DNA from: [Leptolyngbya] sp. PCC 7376
Lineage (GTDB): Bacteria; Cyanobacteriota; Cyanobacteriia; Cyanobacteriales; MRBY01
Direction of reading: 5' to 3'
DNA: 64,000 bases
Assembly: GCF_000316605.1 (NCBI RefSeq)
Contig: NC_019683.1
Location: forward strand, 2,154,036 to 2,218,035
Positions 25,814 to 36,127 of this stretch are shown piece after piece. The notes under the pieces are model-generated. The model saw only the letters and a program-made list of their open reading frames with translations. It was not told where the DNA came from and searched no databases. The position numbers and the translations under genes are program-made. Each line of letters starts with the position of its first letter. The first letter of the stretch is position 1.

Positions 25814-26074
25814 CTAGGATGGTTCCCCAGCTTCTTGCCATTTGTCTGGTGTAAAGGTGCGCAGAGCAAGGGCATGAATCGCCTCAGTTGCCATTTCGTC
25901 TTTCAGAGCCGCGTAGACCATTTGGTGCTGACGAACGCGGGTTTTTCCAGCAAAATCGGGTGAAACAACAATGGCTTCAAGGTGATCTCCACCGCCCGTT
26001 AAATCCTTCACAAAGACTGTGGCATCACCGAGATGTCCCTCAATGGAATTTTTTACGGCTGATAGGCTAACCAT
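25814..26074 (-). CDS. bolA: BolA-family protein
   Basis: From the ATG at 26074 the protein has 86 residues, the usual BolA length: an N-terminal helix ([20 protein letters not shown]), [15 protein letters not shown], the conserved [16 protein letters not shown] helix with invariant His, and [14 protein letters not shown]. The reading frame continues upstream to 26173 into the end of pyrF, but that extension has no BolA homology. BolA proteins bind [2Fe-2S] together with CGFS glutaredoxins, encoded here by the next gene. Confidence 0.92.
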   Translation of the reverse strand: MVSLSAVKNSIEGHLGDATVFVKDLTGGGDHLEAIVVSPDFAGKTRVRQHQMVYAALKDEMATEAIHALALRTFTPDKWQEAGEPS

Positions 26075-26153
26075 ATAGTTTATGAAGCAATAAGAGTTTG
26101 CAGATGTAATGTAATCTTTATCGATTGTATCTTCACAACGCCCAAAGATGTTT

Positions 26154-26852
26154 TTAGGCGATCGCAATCTCATCTTGAATTTTTTGCCAAGCTATTTGCG
26201 GATCCGATGCTTTGGTAATCGGGCGACCAATTACTAAATGATTAGCTCCCTGTCTAATCGCATCACTCGGAGTCATAATGCGTTGCTGATCACCTGTTTG
26301 TGTCCATGTTGGACGGACTCCCGGGCAAACGAGCGTAAACTCTTTACCATTTATCTCTCGTAAGATTTTTGCTTCATGGGGAGAACAGACTGCACCATCT
26401 AACCCAGACTGCTTTGCCAAACTCGCCATCTGTTGCGCAAAGGCTTGTAGATCAATCGAAACTTTGAGATCATCCCGCAAATTTTGAGGGCTTAAACTAG
26501 TGAGTACCGTAATGGCAATTAATTTTGTGGGCGAATCTCCCAGTGCTTCTTTGGCGCGTTGCATTGCCTCAGTACCAGCCGTCGCGTGCATTGTGAGTAA
26601 ATCGACTTCATACTCTTTCGCTGAACGGCAAGCTCCTGCCACTGTATTGGGAATGTCGTGAAATTTCAGATCAAGGAAAATCTGCTTCTTCTGTTTTTTT
26701 AGATATTTTAGAATTTCTGCACCTGTCGCCACAAATAGTTCTAAACCGACTTTCCAGAAATTCACTTCTGGCAATGCGTCTACTAAGGCGATCGCTGCCG
26801 AAAGATTTGGTACATCGAGCGGCACAATTACGACATTATTTTGTTTGATCAT
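26154..26852 (-). CDS. pyrF: orotidine 5'-phosphate decarboxylase
   Basis: The 232-residue TIM-barrel enzyme makes UMP from OMP. It has VPLDVPN with the substrate-contacting Asp, the catalytic [14 protein letters not shown] (Lys-Asp motif), [16 protein letters not shown] and the phosphate-binding LVIGRPIT. The frame is open for 31 more codons upstream to 26945, but family alignment starts at [13 protein letters not shown], so I take the ATG at 26852. It is the first gene of the pyrF-bolA-grx group. Confidence 0.93.
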   Translation of the reverse strand: MIKQNNVVIVPLDVPNLSAAIALVDALPEVNFWKVGLELFVATGAEILKYLKKQKKQIFLDLKFHDIPNTVAGACRSAKEYEVDLLTMHATAGTEAMQRAKEALGDSPTKLIAITVLTSLSPQNLRDDLKVSIDLQAFAQQMASLAKQSGLDGAVCSPHEAKILREINGKEFTLVCPGVRPTWTQTGDQQRIMTPSDAIRQGANHLVIGRPITKASDPQIAWQKIQDEIAIA

Positions 26853-27183
26853 TCTGTTCTTTTCACAAAGCAAGCCACTGTTCACCATAGCTTTTTCATT
26901 GTCTACGTCAATGGCGATCGCCTCAACCAAATTTTGTTTTGTCAATTTCTTAAATGATTATCTCATTTAGGATATACGGAGATTCCCTCGTATATTTTTG
27001 TAGAATATTGGCAGAATCCCCGTAAGTACTAATATAATTAACTAATGATTTTCCTGACTTTCTTTGAAGGTTAAGGGTATGAAGGCTAAAGTTAAATCTA
27101 AAATCTTTTGGTCTCTAGCCATATTTCGCGATTATTTAAGAACGCGCCGCGATCAATGCGAATTTAGCTCTCGTGAATTTGTC

Positions 27184-27837
27184 ATGAAAACCCCCTCTAC
27201 CATTAAGCTGATCACTTGCTTGAATGCAATAGTAGCATTAGTATCTACAGCTCTTCCTAGCCAGGCTTTATCTCTGACAGAATTCTTCGGGTATGCATTT
27301 GGTAGTGAAGCTCAAAGCAAAACAGAACCTGGCGAGTTTGAAGCTGAAATAGAATTTTTAGATTCCACTGAGCAGTTGATGATGAGTTCCCTGGGAGCAG
27401 GTGTTTTGTTTTCAGTGTATCCGACTGTCTTAGCTGATAGTTCTGGTGGAAATATCGAATTTGATATTGACCACCTAATGAATCAAGAGCAAGACAAACC
27501 AGATGCTGTAACAGCGACCTTTTTATTCAAAAATGTCTTCACCGCAGGCTTGCAGATTTGCGATAATTTGAAGCAACTAGATGCGATATCCTATTGTCTT
27601 TCGGATTTGCCTACACGTGCAATCTCGAATGTTCGCTTAGAGCCTCCTTTTCGCCAGTGGCAACATAACCCTCAATCTCTTGACTCGTTCTCATTACATG
27701 AGCAGCAAAAACGAGAAGAAGACATCCGGAAGAAGGCTGGAAAAAAAGGTTATTACTATTTTCAGGATCGAAAGCTATTCTGGATGGATGAGGATGCTGA
27801 TGCTCCTACTGGTGCAATTCCTTTAGACACTAATTAA
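27184..27837 (+). CDS. hypothetical secreted protein
   Basis: I do not recognise this protein. The ATG at 27184 gives 217 residues that begin MKTPSTIKLITCLNAIVALV and a probable signal-peptidase site after PSQA. The mature part is acidic early on, then has DRKLFWMDEDADAPTGAIP at the end and two Cys in the middle (LQICDNL, ISYCLSD) that could form a disulfide. Earlier in-frame starts (TTG 27064, ATG 27079 with AAGG nearby) would add a charged 35-40 residue lead before the signal sequence, unusual for an exported protein. It is divergent from pyrF. Confidence 0.65.
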   Translation: MKTPSTIKLITCLNAIVALVSTALPSQALSLTEFFGYAFGSEAQSKTEPGEFEAEIEFLDSTEQLMMSSLGAGVLFSVYPTVLADSSGGNIEFDIDHLMNQEQDKPDAVTATFLFKNVFTAGLQICDNLKQLDAISYCLSDLPTRAISNVRLEPPFRQWQHNPQSLDSFSLHEQQKREEDIRKKAGKKGYYYFQDRKLFWMDEDADAPTGAIPLDTN

Positions 27838-27966
27838 CAATAGTTTCTCTATTAGTCAGCGATGGGAGTTGCAACTATTGTATTGGTTGAAAATGCAGCA
27901 TAATAAACCCTTTGAGTACAAACAATTCTGCTTTAAGGTTTTGAGAGCATGAGCTAACTTAGAGCA

Positions 27967-28551
27967 ATGATGAGATTAGATTTATATACCGTTGGTTCCT
28001 ATTCTCCGGGAGCTTCTCTCTTAAAAAGATTACTTTGGTATTTTTTTGGAGCTGTGCTGGTGCGGAGCTATTTGATACCATTCTCTGGGCTCAAGGTTGT
28101 CCTCTTAAGGTTGTTTGGAGCAACTATTGGACAGGGAGTGCGTATTAAGCCAGGTGTAAGAGTTAAGTTCCCTTGGCGATTAGTTATTGGAGATTTTGTT
28201 TGGATTGGTGAGGATGCGTGGCTTGATAATCTGGCCCCGATTACGATTGGCGACCATGTGTGTATTTCTCAAGGAGTGTATCTTTGCACAGGAAATCATG
28301 ATTGGTCTGCGCCAGAATTTTCGCTGAAAACCCAGGCGATAGCCATTGAATCAGATAGTTGGTTGGCGGCAGGAGCACGAGTTGCGCCGGGAGTAACTAT
28401 CGGCAAAGGGGCAATTTTAGCTTTGGGAGCTATTGCACTGAAACCCCTTGAACCTATGATGATTTATCAGGGTAATCCGGCGATCGCCGTTAGGCAAAGA
28501 CAGATTAGAGAATTAAGCCCATCCGAAATTTCAATTTCCACAACTGAGTGA
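27967..28551 (+). CDS. WcaF-like hexapeptide-repeat acetyltransferase
   Basis: The 194-residue protein has an N-terminal region with YSPGASLLKRLLWYFFG, then left-handed beta-helix hexapeptide repeats (GATIGQGVRIKPGVRVK, ITIGDHVCISQGVYLC) and the catalytic His loop TGNHDWSAPEF, ending in IYQGNPAIAV. It matches putative colanic-acid/exopolysaccharide O-acetyltransferases (WcaF/WcaB group), which move acetyl from acetyl-CoA to a sugar. No other polysaccharide genes flank it; IS remnants follow directly, so it may have lost its neighbours or be acquired. Confidence 0.9.
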   Translation: MMRLDLYTVGSYSPGASLLKRLLWYFFGAVLVRSYLIPFSGLKVVLLRLFGATIGQGVRIKPGVRVKFPWRLVIGDFVWIGEDAWLDNLAPITIGDHVCISQGVYLCTGNHDWSAPEFSLKTQAIAIESDSWLAAGARVAPGVTIGKGAILALGAIALKPLEPMMIYQGNPAIAVRQRQIRELSPSEISISTTE

Positions 28552-28584
28552 AATACTTTCTTGCTTCAGGATAGCTCCTAGATA

Positions 28585-29043
28585 ACATGAGTTCAGGATA
28601 AGAAAGAAAAAGGAGAAAGTGCGTATTGTGGAAATTGATAACCAGTCCATAATTGCTGACCTCTAAACAAAGACAGCGGCGTTGCCCCAGAAGCCTGAGT
28701 CTCAGCGAGATGATGACGATACTGATTTCCTTTCACCCATCTCACTATCGTAGCTTCAAGTATTTTTATCTCATCAATGTGCATCATTATTGGCAACAGG
28801 CTTTCCCCCGAGCCTTGAGTTATCAACAATTCGTGGCATGAATGCCTTCCGCATTGGTTCCTCTATGTAGCCATCTGAGTCACTGTTATGGCGAATGCAC
28901 TGGCATTAGTTTTATTGATGCCACCAGTAAGTATCAAGGTTTGTCATAATTGCAATCTCCCAACATCGTGTTTTTGATGCCCATGCCGCTCGAGGTAAAA
29001 CCTCTGTCGGGACGAAATATCACCATGGGCTTCGGCTGAAAAT
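28585..29043 (+). mobile_element. degenerate IS982-family insertion sequence remnant
   Basis: After a terminal-repeat-like sequence (ACATGAGTTCAGGATAAG, 28585-28602), the plus strand encodes IS982 transposase fragments interrupted by stops and frameshifts: LLTSKQRQRR, SLSLSEMMTILISFHPSHYR and ALSYQQFVA up to the stop at 28839-28841, then CSHLSHCYGECTGISFIDAT, then in another frame HRVFDAHAARGKTSVGTKYH. The order matches IS982 transposases, but the catalytic C-terminal part is missing. The end sequence resembles the inverted repeats of the MITE at 50426-50680. Confidence 0.7.
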
Positions 29044-29565
29044 TGATGACTTAAAGGCTTTCTGCATCTTTGCTCAGAAATATAGTCATCTCGCCCGAAA
29101 GGAAATGGCTCAACTATGGCCTACGTCAGTAAGCACTACGACCATTGGTATCGCTCTGCGGAGTCAAAATGTTACCCGCAAAAAAACTATCGATACCAAG
29201 AGCGAGATGAATCATTGAGGCAAGCCTTTCGACAACAGCTTCATGGTTTGGCACCAGAACGTTTGGTGTATGTGGATGACAGTGTATTTCAATATACCCT
29301 CGAGTATCACTATGGTTACTGCCATCGCTCAGAATATTTTTATGCTGACAAACCGGCCCATCGTACGGAACGATTGAGTGTGATAGGAGCATGGCATCAA
29401 AAGGAGGTTATTGCTCCGATGGTGACTAAAGGCTACATCAATAGTGCAGTGTTTTGTCAGTGGTTTAAAGCTTACCTAGTGCCAGAGTTATTACCTGGTC
29501 AAATGGTCATTCTGGACAACATAAAGACAAACGGGTGGATGCACTGCTGGAATGCATCTGAGAAA
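29044..29565 (+). mobile_element. IS630-family transposase remnant (frameshifted, truncated)
   Basis: The segment encodes HLARKEMAQLW and SVSTTTIGIALRSQNVTRKK in one frame, then shifts to KKNYRYQERDESLRQAF, LVYVDDS (first catalytic Asp region), YGYCHRSEYFYADKPAHRTE, LSVIGAW and LPGQMVILDN (second Asp). This is the normal order of an IS630 DDE transposase. The third acidic residue and the 3' end are missing, because the reading frame runs into unrelated transposase sequence at about 29566. Confidence 0.75.
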
Positions 29566-29589
29566 AAGCAAGGGAAAGAGATTAACATT

Positions 29590-29706
29590 CGAGGCTTTCC
29601 AGTTCATAAAAAAGTGAAACTGTTCCGGGTTATGGTATCACCACGCCGGACGGAATTCGTCGTTACTAATGACTATACTTATCGTGTGAGCTTGGTTTTA
29701 TTTTAG
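29590..29706 (+). mobile_element. short fragment resembling an IS701-like transposase
   Basis: In the same frame as the IS630 fragment, the sequence KKVKLFRVMVSPRRTEFVVT followed by ND resembles the KVFRVVVS-RTEYVVTND stretch of IS701/IS4-related transposases, and then the frame ends. It shows that a third element was broken here. The assignment rests on about 25 residues. Confidence 0.45.
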
Positions 29707-29721
29707 AAAAGGGTTTTTGTT

Positions 29722-31206
29722 TTAGAAGAGATCATTATCTTTGAACTTGCTTACATCTACCATTTTTGAGGATTCGCCACAGGTGCGAGGGGTTGGAAAT
29801 AATTTGCCGGGGTTGGCTAAACCTTTGGGGTTAAACGCATTGCGGACATAGCCCATCGTTTCGAGGTCGGCGTCGCTAAACATATCGGCCATATACATTT
29901 TTTTGTCGGAGCCGATGCCATGCTCACCGGAAATACTGCCGCCCATTTCGACGCAAAGTTTGAGAATTTCGCCGCCAATCTCCTCCACATTTTCGAGGTC
30001 TCCCGGAATGGCACTGTTATAGAGGATTAGAGGATGTAAATTACCATCGCCAGCATGGAAAACATTCGCAATTTTGTAACCGTGGCGATCGCCAATCGCG
30101 TTAATTTCTGTGAGTACTTCTGCCAGTTTTGTGCGAGGAATGACACCGTCTTGCACAAAATAATCAGGACTAATATTACCCGCTGCGGCAAAGGCAGACT
30201 TACGACCCTTCCAAAGTTTCATACGAGTCTCAAGGTCAGACGCTGTGGTGATTTCCCGCGCCCCCTGTGCCAAACAAATCTCTTTAACCCGTTGTTTGAC
30301 AGCGTGAACTTCCGCTTCCATACCATCAATTTCCACTAGCAAAATCGATTCTGCATCTCGAGGGTAACAATTTAGTTTCACCACATCCTCGACAGCATTA
30401 ATGCTGAAGTTGTCCATAATTTCCATGCCCGCCGGAATGATACCTGCGCTGACGATCGCCGCTACGGTATTTCCTGCTGCTTCGATGGAAGTGAAGTCTG
30501 CAAGGAGCGTGCAAATCGCTTCTGGTTTTTTAAGGATTTTTAGAGTGATTTCTGTGGCAATGCCGAGAGTGCCTTCCGACCCCACAAAAACCCCCATCAA
30601 GTCATAGCCCGGCATTTCAGGGACTCTACCACCGAGGGTCACAATATCGCCTGTGGGCGTAACCACTTTGAGCTGCAACACATGATTGGTGGTGACACCA
30701 TATTTAAAGCAGTGGACACCACCAGAATTTTCAGCGATATTGCCGCCGATAGAGCATACGCTTTGGCTTGAGGGATCGGGGGCATAATAAAACCCTGCAC
30801 CGCTCACTGCCTGAGTTACCCAGTTATTAATCACGCCGGGCTGAACAGTGATTTGGTGATTGTCGTAGTCAATATTTAAAATCTCGCGCATCCTTGCAGT
30901 GACAATCAGCACGCCATTTTCTAGTGGTAATGCGCCACCCGATAAGCCTGTGCCTGCTCCCCGTGCTACCCAAGGAATCTCTTGCTCGTGGCAAAACTTT
31001 GTGATCGCCGCAATTTCCTCTGTTGTTCTCGGCAAAACCGCAAGGGCTGGACGTTGACGATAGGCACTCAAACCATCGCATTCATAGGTCAAGATTTCTT
31101 CTTTGCGGCGTACCACCCCATTACGACCGACAATTTCCGTGAGTCGCTTTTGCACCCATCGCCAATCAGTTGCTGAATTTTCTGGGAAGGCGATCGCCTG
31201 TGACAT
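29722..31206 (-). CDS. glcD: glycolate dehydrogenase/oxidase FAD subunit GlcD
   Basis: The 494-residue flavoprotein has the FAD-binding-4 (PCMH) domain with VLPRTTEEIAAITKFC, GAGTGLSGGALP, PDPSSQSVCSIGGNIAENSG and GSEGTLGIATEITLK, and the FAD-linked oxidase C-terminal domain with FHAGDGNLHPLILY and SGEHGIGSDKK. It fits GlcD, the catalytic subunit that oxidises photorespiratory glycolate to glyoxylate in cyanobacteria; D-lactate dehydrogenase relatives look similar. No glcE/glcF genes are adjacent. It ends 16 nt from the IS remnant, so the insertions lie directly behind its stop. Confidence 0.92.
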   Translation of the reverse strand: MSQAIAFPENSATDWRWVQKRLTEIVGRNGVVRRKEEILTYECDGLSAYRQRPALAVLPRTTEEIAAITKFCHEQEIPWVARGAGTGLSGGALPLENGVLIVTARMREILNIDYDNHQITVQPGVINNWVTQAVSGAGFYYAPDPSSQSVCSIGGNIAENSGGVHCFKYGVTTNHVLQLKVVTPTGDIVTLGGRVPEMPGYDLMGVFVGSEGTLGIATEITLKILKKPEAICTLLADFTSIEAAGNTVAAIVSAGIIPAGMEIMDNFSINAVEDVVKLNCYPRDAESILLVEIDGMEAEVHAVKQRVKEICLAQGAREITTASDLETRMKLWKGRKSAFAAAGNISPDYFVQDGVIPRTKLAEVLTEINAIGDRHGYKIANVFHAGDGNLHPLILYNSAIPGDLENVEEIGGEILKLCVEMGGSISGEHGIGSDKKMYMADMFSDADLETMGYVRNAFNPKGLANPGKLFPTPRTCGESSKMVDVSKFKDNDLF

Positions 31207-31352
31207 AGTTTTCTCAGAGCTTGGAAAAATCGACAGGCCTAAATTTTAACTTTCTCTCTCGTCAAACTGAAACATTTGCTACAAAGTTTTATCGCGATCA
31301 CCAACCAATAAACTGCGATTAGACTCTCATCACCTAATAAATTATCTTGAAA

Positions 31353-34133
31353 TTAAAAATCTTGAGGCTGTTTTTCCTGCGGTATCCAGATTCTTAAGAT
31401 GTCTTTCAAGGCACTGATTCTAAAAGGTTTCCCTAAATAATCATCCATCCCAGCCTTAATACATCGCTCGCGATCGCCTGTCATTGCATTTGCCGTCATC
31501 CCAATGACTGGTGTATGCAAGTCGCGAGCCTCTTCATAGTCCCTAAGCTGGTCAATAATGTCGTAGCCACTCACACCAGGGAGCTGACAATCCAGCAAAA
31601 TCACATCGTAATCTGGAAACTCAGATAACTTGGCGATCGCCGAATTTCCGTCTGCAATAATATCGCAGTCCAAACCAAACTTTTGAAGCATTTTTTGAGT
31701 CAGCTTTTGGTTTAAAGGATTATCCTCAACCATCAATATTTTCGGAAGATTACTTGAAATATCTAGCGGAGCATCCACTGTCTTTATTCCCTCTACTCGC
31801 AGATCTTCGGTGATTTTAAAAGGGAGAGAAACCGAGAAGCGAGACCCAACCCCAAGTTCACTTTCTACACTTATTTTACCGCCCATCAAGCGAGTTAGCT
31901 TGCGACAAATTGCGAGACCAAGACCTGTACCCTCGTAGTAGCGGTTCATGGCACTATCAACTTGACTAAATGAGTCAAAAATATAATCTAAATCTTTCTC
32001 AGAAATACCAATGCCAGTATCAGAAACACAAAGATTGATGATCGTTTCTGAGGAACCACCCTGACTATGATCTCGCGTTAAAGAAACCTTGATCGAACCT
32101 TTCTCCGTAAATTTAATAGCATTACGAATTAGATTTATTAAAATCTGCTCTACCCTTATACGTGCGCCATAGACAATGGGTAAATTAGGCTCCAGCTCTA
32201 AGATGAACTTTAATCCTTTCTTAGTGGCAGAGGGTGAGAACAATTGATGATTTCTTTGGAAAGATTCAGTTAATGAAAATTCTTCTTCCTCAAGTTTTAG
32301 CTCTCCAGCTTCAAGTTTAGAAAGATCTAAAATATCGTTGATTATTTCTAATAATTGTTCGCCGCCATAATTAATTGATTCTAAATAACTTTGTTGTTCG
32401 GTATCTAAATCCGTTGTTTCTAAAAGCTGGGTAAAACCTAAAATTGCATTCATCGGTGTGCGAATTTCATGGCTCATATTTGCCAAAAATTCATTTTTTG
32501 CGATGTTCGCGACTTCAGCTTTTTCTAGGGAATGTTGTAAGACAGCTTGAGACTGTTTGAGTACAGCAAAGATGAGACTATGGCGGAGATTCGTAATTGC
32601 TTTAATTTCCACTGGTGCCCAAGGAAAACTATGGCCTGTGACCGATTCTTGCCACAACAAGAAAGATGTGCGTGGGGTCAGTGCGGTGAGGTCATCTGCA
32701 TCTTTGGGAATTATGGTGTCCTGGGGATGACCACCCCAATTCACTGTGTAAGTTTGGGGTAAGCGAAACCATGCTAATTGGCAAAAGATATCGTCGATGC
32801 CAATAGTAATCACGATTGCTCCCCCAAAAGACTGTTGAAAGTTGTGGGCATCGGGATCATCACGTTCTAAGGCATCTGTGATGTAAAGATCATTACTATG
32901 TTTTTCTCTAATCCGATCTAAAAATGCAAGTGTCTCAGCTTTACTGGGTGCCGTACCACTAGAGTTGATGGTTTGGTCGAAGCGCACGACGCAGCCATCG
33001 GCAGAAACGAGTGTGAGGAGTTGATCGAGACTATTGCAAAGCTGTTCAAGAAAATGTTGAGGAGAAGCAATTAAGCTTTGGCGAATACGGGTTTCGATGG
33101 CTTCAATGTGTTGTTCGTATTGGGCAAAAGCTTGTTTTTGTTTAACTGAAATTTCTAGGGATGCCACATTTCTGAGCAACCCACAAACTTTGCGAATATG
33201 GGGGCTAAGCCACCGGGGACTGTAATGGTGTCCTGCGATTAAGCCCCATAATCGGTTTTCATCAGTCAAGGCGATCGCGATGGAACCTCGAATTCCTTCC
33301 ATGTTTGCGAGATACTGACAATGACAGAGACTGGGAGAACGAAGTGTCATTTTGCTAATTGCAAATTTTTCATCTCCTTGTACCAAAATTGGGGTGGCTA
33401 GAGTATCCGCAATGAGGCTGATGCCCCGTTCTCTAAACAAAGCCCTCGCTTGGGCTGGCACATCGAAGGCTGGATAGGTTAAGCCGAGAAAAGATTCCTG
33501 GCCTTCTGGAATAATTTCAGCCCGAACAACGCCCGTGTCATCTTCCTGAAATTCGTATAACATTACTCGGTCATAGCCGATGATTTCAGCAAATACCTCG
33601 CAAAGGGCATCGTAGAGTTCTTCTAGGTTAACTGTCTGGCGAATGCGGAGGATACCTGTCGCTAATTGACTATAAAGATCCTCCAGCATTTTTCCTGAGA
33701 GAGGAGTGAAAGCTTCTAATCCGATAAAGAGTTTATCTTTGTCGATCTGAAATTCTCCAAGTAATTTTTTGTTGGGAGCCGTATTTGCTAACGATTTCTT
33801 GAGGGTGAGGACATAAGGATTGAGGGATTGAATTGGATTTTCTGCATCGGCGATCGCCTTCTGAATCTCGTTGATATGTTTTTTTGTAAATAATGATCTG
33901 AAGTGTTTACCTTGGAGTTGCTCCGCCTCTAACCCTAAATACTCAGGTGTATTTTCGCTAGCTTGTATAATCGTGAACTCAGGCAGCTGTAAAATTAACA
34001 AACATCCCGTTGCTTGAATCTGATCAAGATAAACTAGCGATTCGGTGTAATTAAGTTCCTGCTCTATTGTTGCTAGTTTCTCGCGCCACGATAAATTCTC
34101 TTGAATGTCAGTGTTTAAATTTTGGATTTTCAT
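31353..34133 (-). CDS. phytochrome hybrid histidine kinase (PAS-GAF-PHY-HisKA-HATPase-REC)
   Basis: The 926-residue protein has the full photosensory core: PAS (about 35-130), GAF (about 165-325) with [11 protein letters not shown] and the bilin-attachment motif [11 protein letters not shown] (C270 next to H271), and PHY (about 345-525) with tongue motif PRTSF and WQESVTGH. Cys in the GAF domain implies a phycocyanobilin-type chromophore, as in Cph1. The kinase follows: H555 in [17 protein letters not shown]-box [17 protein letters not shown] and [10 protein letters not shown]-terminal receiver carries phosphoacceptor D848 (LLDCQLPG). A second Cys (C272) lies two residues after the attachment site. 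No output-regulator gene is adjacent, so the partner is unknown. Confidence 0.93.
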   Translation of the reverse strand: MKIQNLNTDIQENLSWREKLATIEQELNYTESLVYLDQIQATGCLLILQLPEFTIIQASENTPEYLGLEAEQLQGKHFRSLFTKKHINEIQKAIADAENPIQSLNPYVLTLKKSLANTAPNKKLLGEFQIDKDKLFIGLEAFTPLSGKMLEDLYSQLATGILRIRQTVNLEELYDALCEVFAEIIGYDRVMLYEFQEDDTGVVRAEIIPEGQESFLGLTYPAFDVPAQARALFRERGISLIADTLATPILVQGDEKFAISKMTLRSPSLCHCQYLANMEGIRGSIAIALTDENRLWGLIAGHHYSPRWLSPHIRKVCGLLRNVASLEISVKQKQAFAQYEQHIEAIETRIRQSLIASPQHFLEQLCNSLDQLLTLVSADGCVVRFDQTINSSGTAPSKAETLAFLDRIREKHSNDLYITDALERDDPDAHNFQQSFGGAIVITIGIDDIFCQLAWFRLPQTYTVNWGGHPQDTIIPKDADDLTALTPRTSFLLWQESVTGHSFPWAPVEIKAITNLRHSLIFAVLKQSQAVLQHSLEKAEVANIAKNEFLANMSHEIRTPMNAILGFTQLLETTDLDTEQQSYLESINYGGEQLLEIINDILDLSKLEAGELKLEEEEFSLTESFQRNHQLFSPSATKKGLKFILELEPNLPIVYGARIRVEQILINLIRNAIKFTEKGSIKVSLTRDHSQGGSSETIINLCVSDTGIGISEKDLDYIFDSFSQVDSAMNRYYEGTGLGLAICRKLTRLMGGKISVESELGVGSRFSVSLPFKITEDLRVEGIKTVDAPLDISSNLPKILMVEDNPLNQKLTQKMLQKFGLDCDIIADGNSAIAKLSEFPDYDVILLDCQLPGVSGYDIIDQLRDYEEARDLHTPVIGMTANAMTGDRERCIKAGMDDYLGKPFRISALKDILRIWIPQEKQPQDF

Positions 34134-34490
34134 GTTTGGTTATATCGTTTCCAACTTCTTCTCGTAGCAACTGCTTTCTGATTGACCAAATCAAATTAGC
34201 TTGATGAAATGATGAGGAAAAATATTTTTTCTCCTAAAGATTATTAACACTAACACTGGTGCTCAAGATATTTCATTCTTTTGATGTTTTGTGATACTGC
34301 ATCGAAATTTAGCAAGTAAAGTGAGGTCTTTCGCTACTTTTAGTTGTTAGATTTTTCTTGATGCTTTATTAATTTTGTTGAAAATAAAAAGTCATTAAAT
34401 TCATTGTGAACAAAAAAGAGTCGAGCTATAAAAACTCAACTCCTATATATAAATTAAAGCTACGGTGGCTAGAAAAAAGTGAGTAACAAA
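34134..34490. other. intergenic region between argJ and the phytochrome gene
   Basis: This AT-rich 357-nt stretch holds the argJ terminator (about 34412-34442) and presumably the phytochrome promoter. No ORF or RNA gene is convincing. Confidence 0.5.
34412..34442 (-). terminator. intrinsic terminator of argJ
   Basis: GAGTCGAG (34418-34425) pairs with CTCAACTC (34435-34442) with one mismatch and a 9-nt loop. On the minus strand six T residues follow (A34412-34417 on the plus strand). It lies 49 nt after the argJ stop. Confidence 0.6.
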
Positions 34491-35735
34491 CTAGGTTGTG
34501 TACTCGGCATTGATACGCACATAATCATAGCTTAGGTCGCAGCCCCAAGCCGTCCCAGAACCATTACCCTCACCAACTGACACTGCAATTAAAACTGTGT
34601 CATCGACTAAATATTCGCCATCAGCTCGATCCTTGAGATATTGACTCGCTGCGTCGCGATCAAATTCGAGAGGTTGTCCTTCACTCATCAACTGAAAATC
34701 ACCTAGGTTGATTTTTAGATCGTCTTGGTTAAAGGACATGCCCGCTCTTCCTGCTGCTGCTGCAATTCTGCCCCAGTTTGGATCGCGACCAAAGATCGCT
34801 GATTTGGTAAGGGAGGAGCCCGCAATTGTTCTCGCAATTTTCCGGGCAGAGGCATCATCGATAGCGCCAGAAACTTGAATTTCCATCAGGCAAGTTGCCC
34901 CTTCGCCATCGCGAGCAATACTTTTGGCAAGGTGCTGACAGACTTCAGTGAGCATAGCTTCGAGCTTTTTCGCATTAGCTGAGCCTGCTTCGGTAATCGC
35001 GGTGGTGCGGGACTGGCCATTGGCCATCGCAATGACACAATCGTTGGTGCTAGTATCGCCATCCACCGTGATTTGGTTAAAGCTTTTATCGATGGCGCGG
35101 GATAACATTTCCTGCCAGAGTTGGGTTGAAACAGCAGCGTCACAAGTGACAAAACCGAGCATTGTCGCCATATTGGGGTGAATCATGCCGGAACCTTTAC
35201 AGATGCCGCCAATTCGTACGGAGCGGTCATCGATCATTGTCTCAAGGGCGATCGCCTTGGGGACGAGATCTGTGGTCACAATGGCTTTGGATGCATCATC
35301 TCCCCCTTCTGCCGAGAGCGCTGCAACCACTTGCGGAATACCAGATCGCATCGCATCCATTTTGATCCGTTGTCCGATGACGCCTGTTGACGCAACTTGA
35401 ACCGCTTGGGGCGTAATATTTAATTCTTTGGCGACGAGTTCTGCGCATTCGACAGCATCTTGCCAACCTTGTTCACCGGTCGCAGCATTCGCTTGACCTG
35501 CATTGCAGAGAATGGCACGGCTACTGGCCTTTTTTTGGAGTTGTTTACGGCAATATTTGACACAGGCAGCGCGTACTTCTACTTGGGTAAAGACCCCTGC
35601 GGTGATCGCTTCGCTATCGGATACAATCAGCGCGAGATCTGGTGCACCAGAGGGTTTGAGCCCTGCTGTGATGCCAGCAGCTCGAAAGCCTTTGGGGGCG
35701 GTCACACTACCTGAAATTTTTTGCCAATCTGCCAT
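34491..35735 (-). CDS. argJ: bifunctional glutamate N-acetyltransferase / ornithine acetyltransferase
   Basis: ArgJ transfers acetyl from N-acetylornithine to glutamate in the arginine pathway. From the ATG at 35735 it has 414 residues, the family length; an 18-residue upstream extension is not conserved. Visible marks are GFRAAGITAGLKPSGAPDLA, CNAGQANAATG, STGVIGQRIKMD, the self-cleavage site HPNMATMLGF, where the Thr becomes the new N-terminal nucleophile of the beta chain, and TVDGDTSTNDCV. It stands alone with its own terminator. Confidence 0.95.
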   Translation of the reverse strand: MADWQKISGSVTAPKGFRAAGITAGLKPSGAPDLALIVSDSEAITAGVFTQVEVRAACVKYCRKQLQKKASSRAILCNAGQANAATGEQGWQDAVECAELVAKELNITPQAVQVASTGVIGQRIKMDAMRSGIPQVVAALSAEGGDDASKAIVTTDLVPKAIALETMIDDRSVRIGGICKGSGMIHPNMATMLGFVTCDAAVSTQLWQEMLSRAIDKSFNQITVDGDTSTNDCVIAMANGQSRTTAITEAGSANAKKLEAMLTEVCQHLAKSIARDGEGATCLMEIQVSGAIDDASARKIARTIAGSSLTKSAIFGRDPNWGRIAAAAGRAGMSFNQDDLKINLGDFQLMSEGQPLEFDRDAASQYLKDRADGEYLVDDTVLIAVSVGEGNGSGTAWGCDLSYDYVRINAEYTT

Positions 35736-36127
35736 AATCTTTGTCATCAGCTTGAAAAGAATTGACCAAATTATACTAGGCGACGCCAAAGCTATTCTGG
35801 TTGAAGTCAGCAGGCGATCGCCATGGTCTGAGTTTCCTCAAAGTAGATTCATTAATCATGCCGAGCCAATGTAGAAATTTGATATCTTTGGCGATCGCCT
35901 CATATCTCTCAATACCCCATATTCTGAGTACTATTGAAAAGTATAGAATTGCAATTCTTTATTTGTTCTGTAGTATTGATCAAAAAAGACTTATCCGGAA
36001 TTATTAAATACCAACGGAATTTTAGTTATAGATAATACCCTGCATTTTTTCGGTATTAAAACCAGTTTTGAGGAAGGGATTTGAATCGAAATATTTTGGC
36101 TGATTCACTTAATATGAAATATCTAAA
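35736..36127. other. intergenic region, divergent promoters
   Basis: About 390 nt lie between the argJ start and the membrane-protein gene. They contain two HIP1 sites (near 35814 and 35892) and AT-rich sequence. GAGGAAGGG at about 36070 is too far from the next start to be its SD. No gene is supported. Confidence 0.45.
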
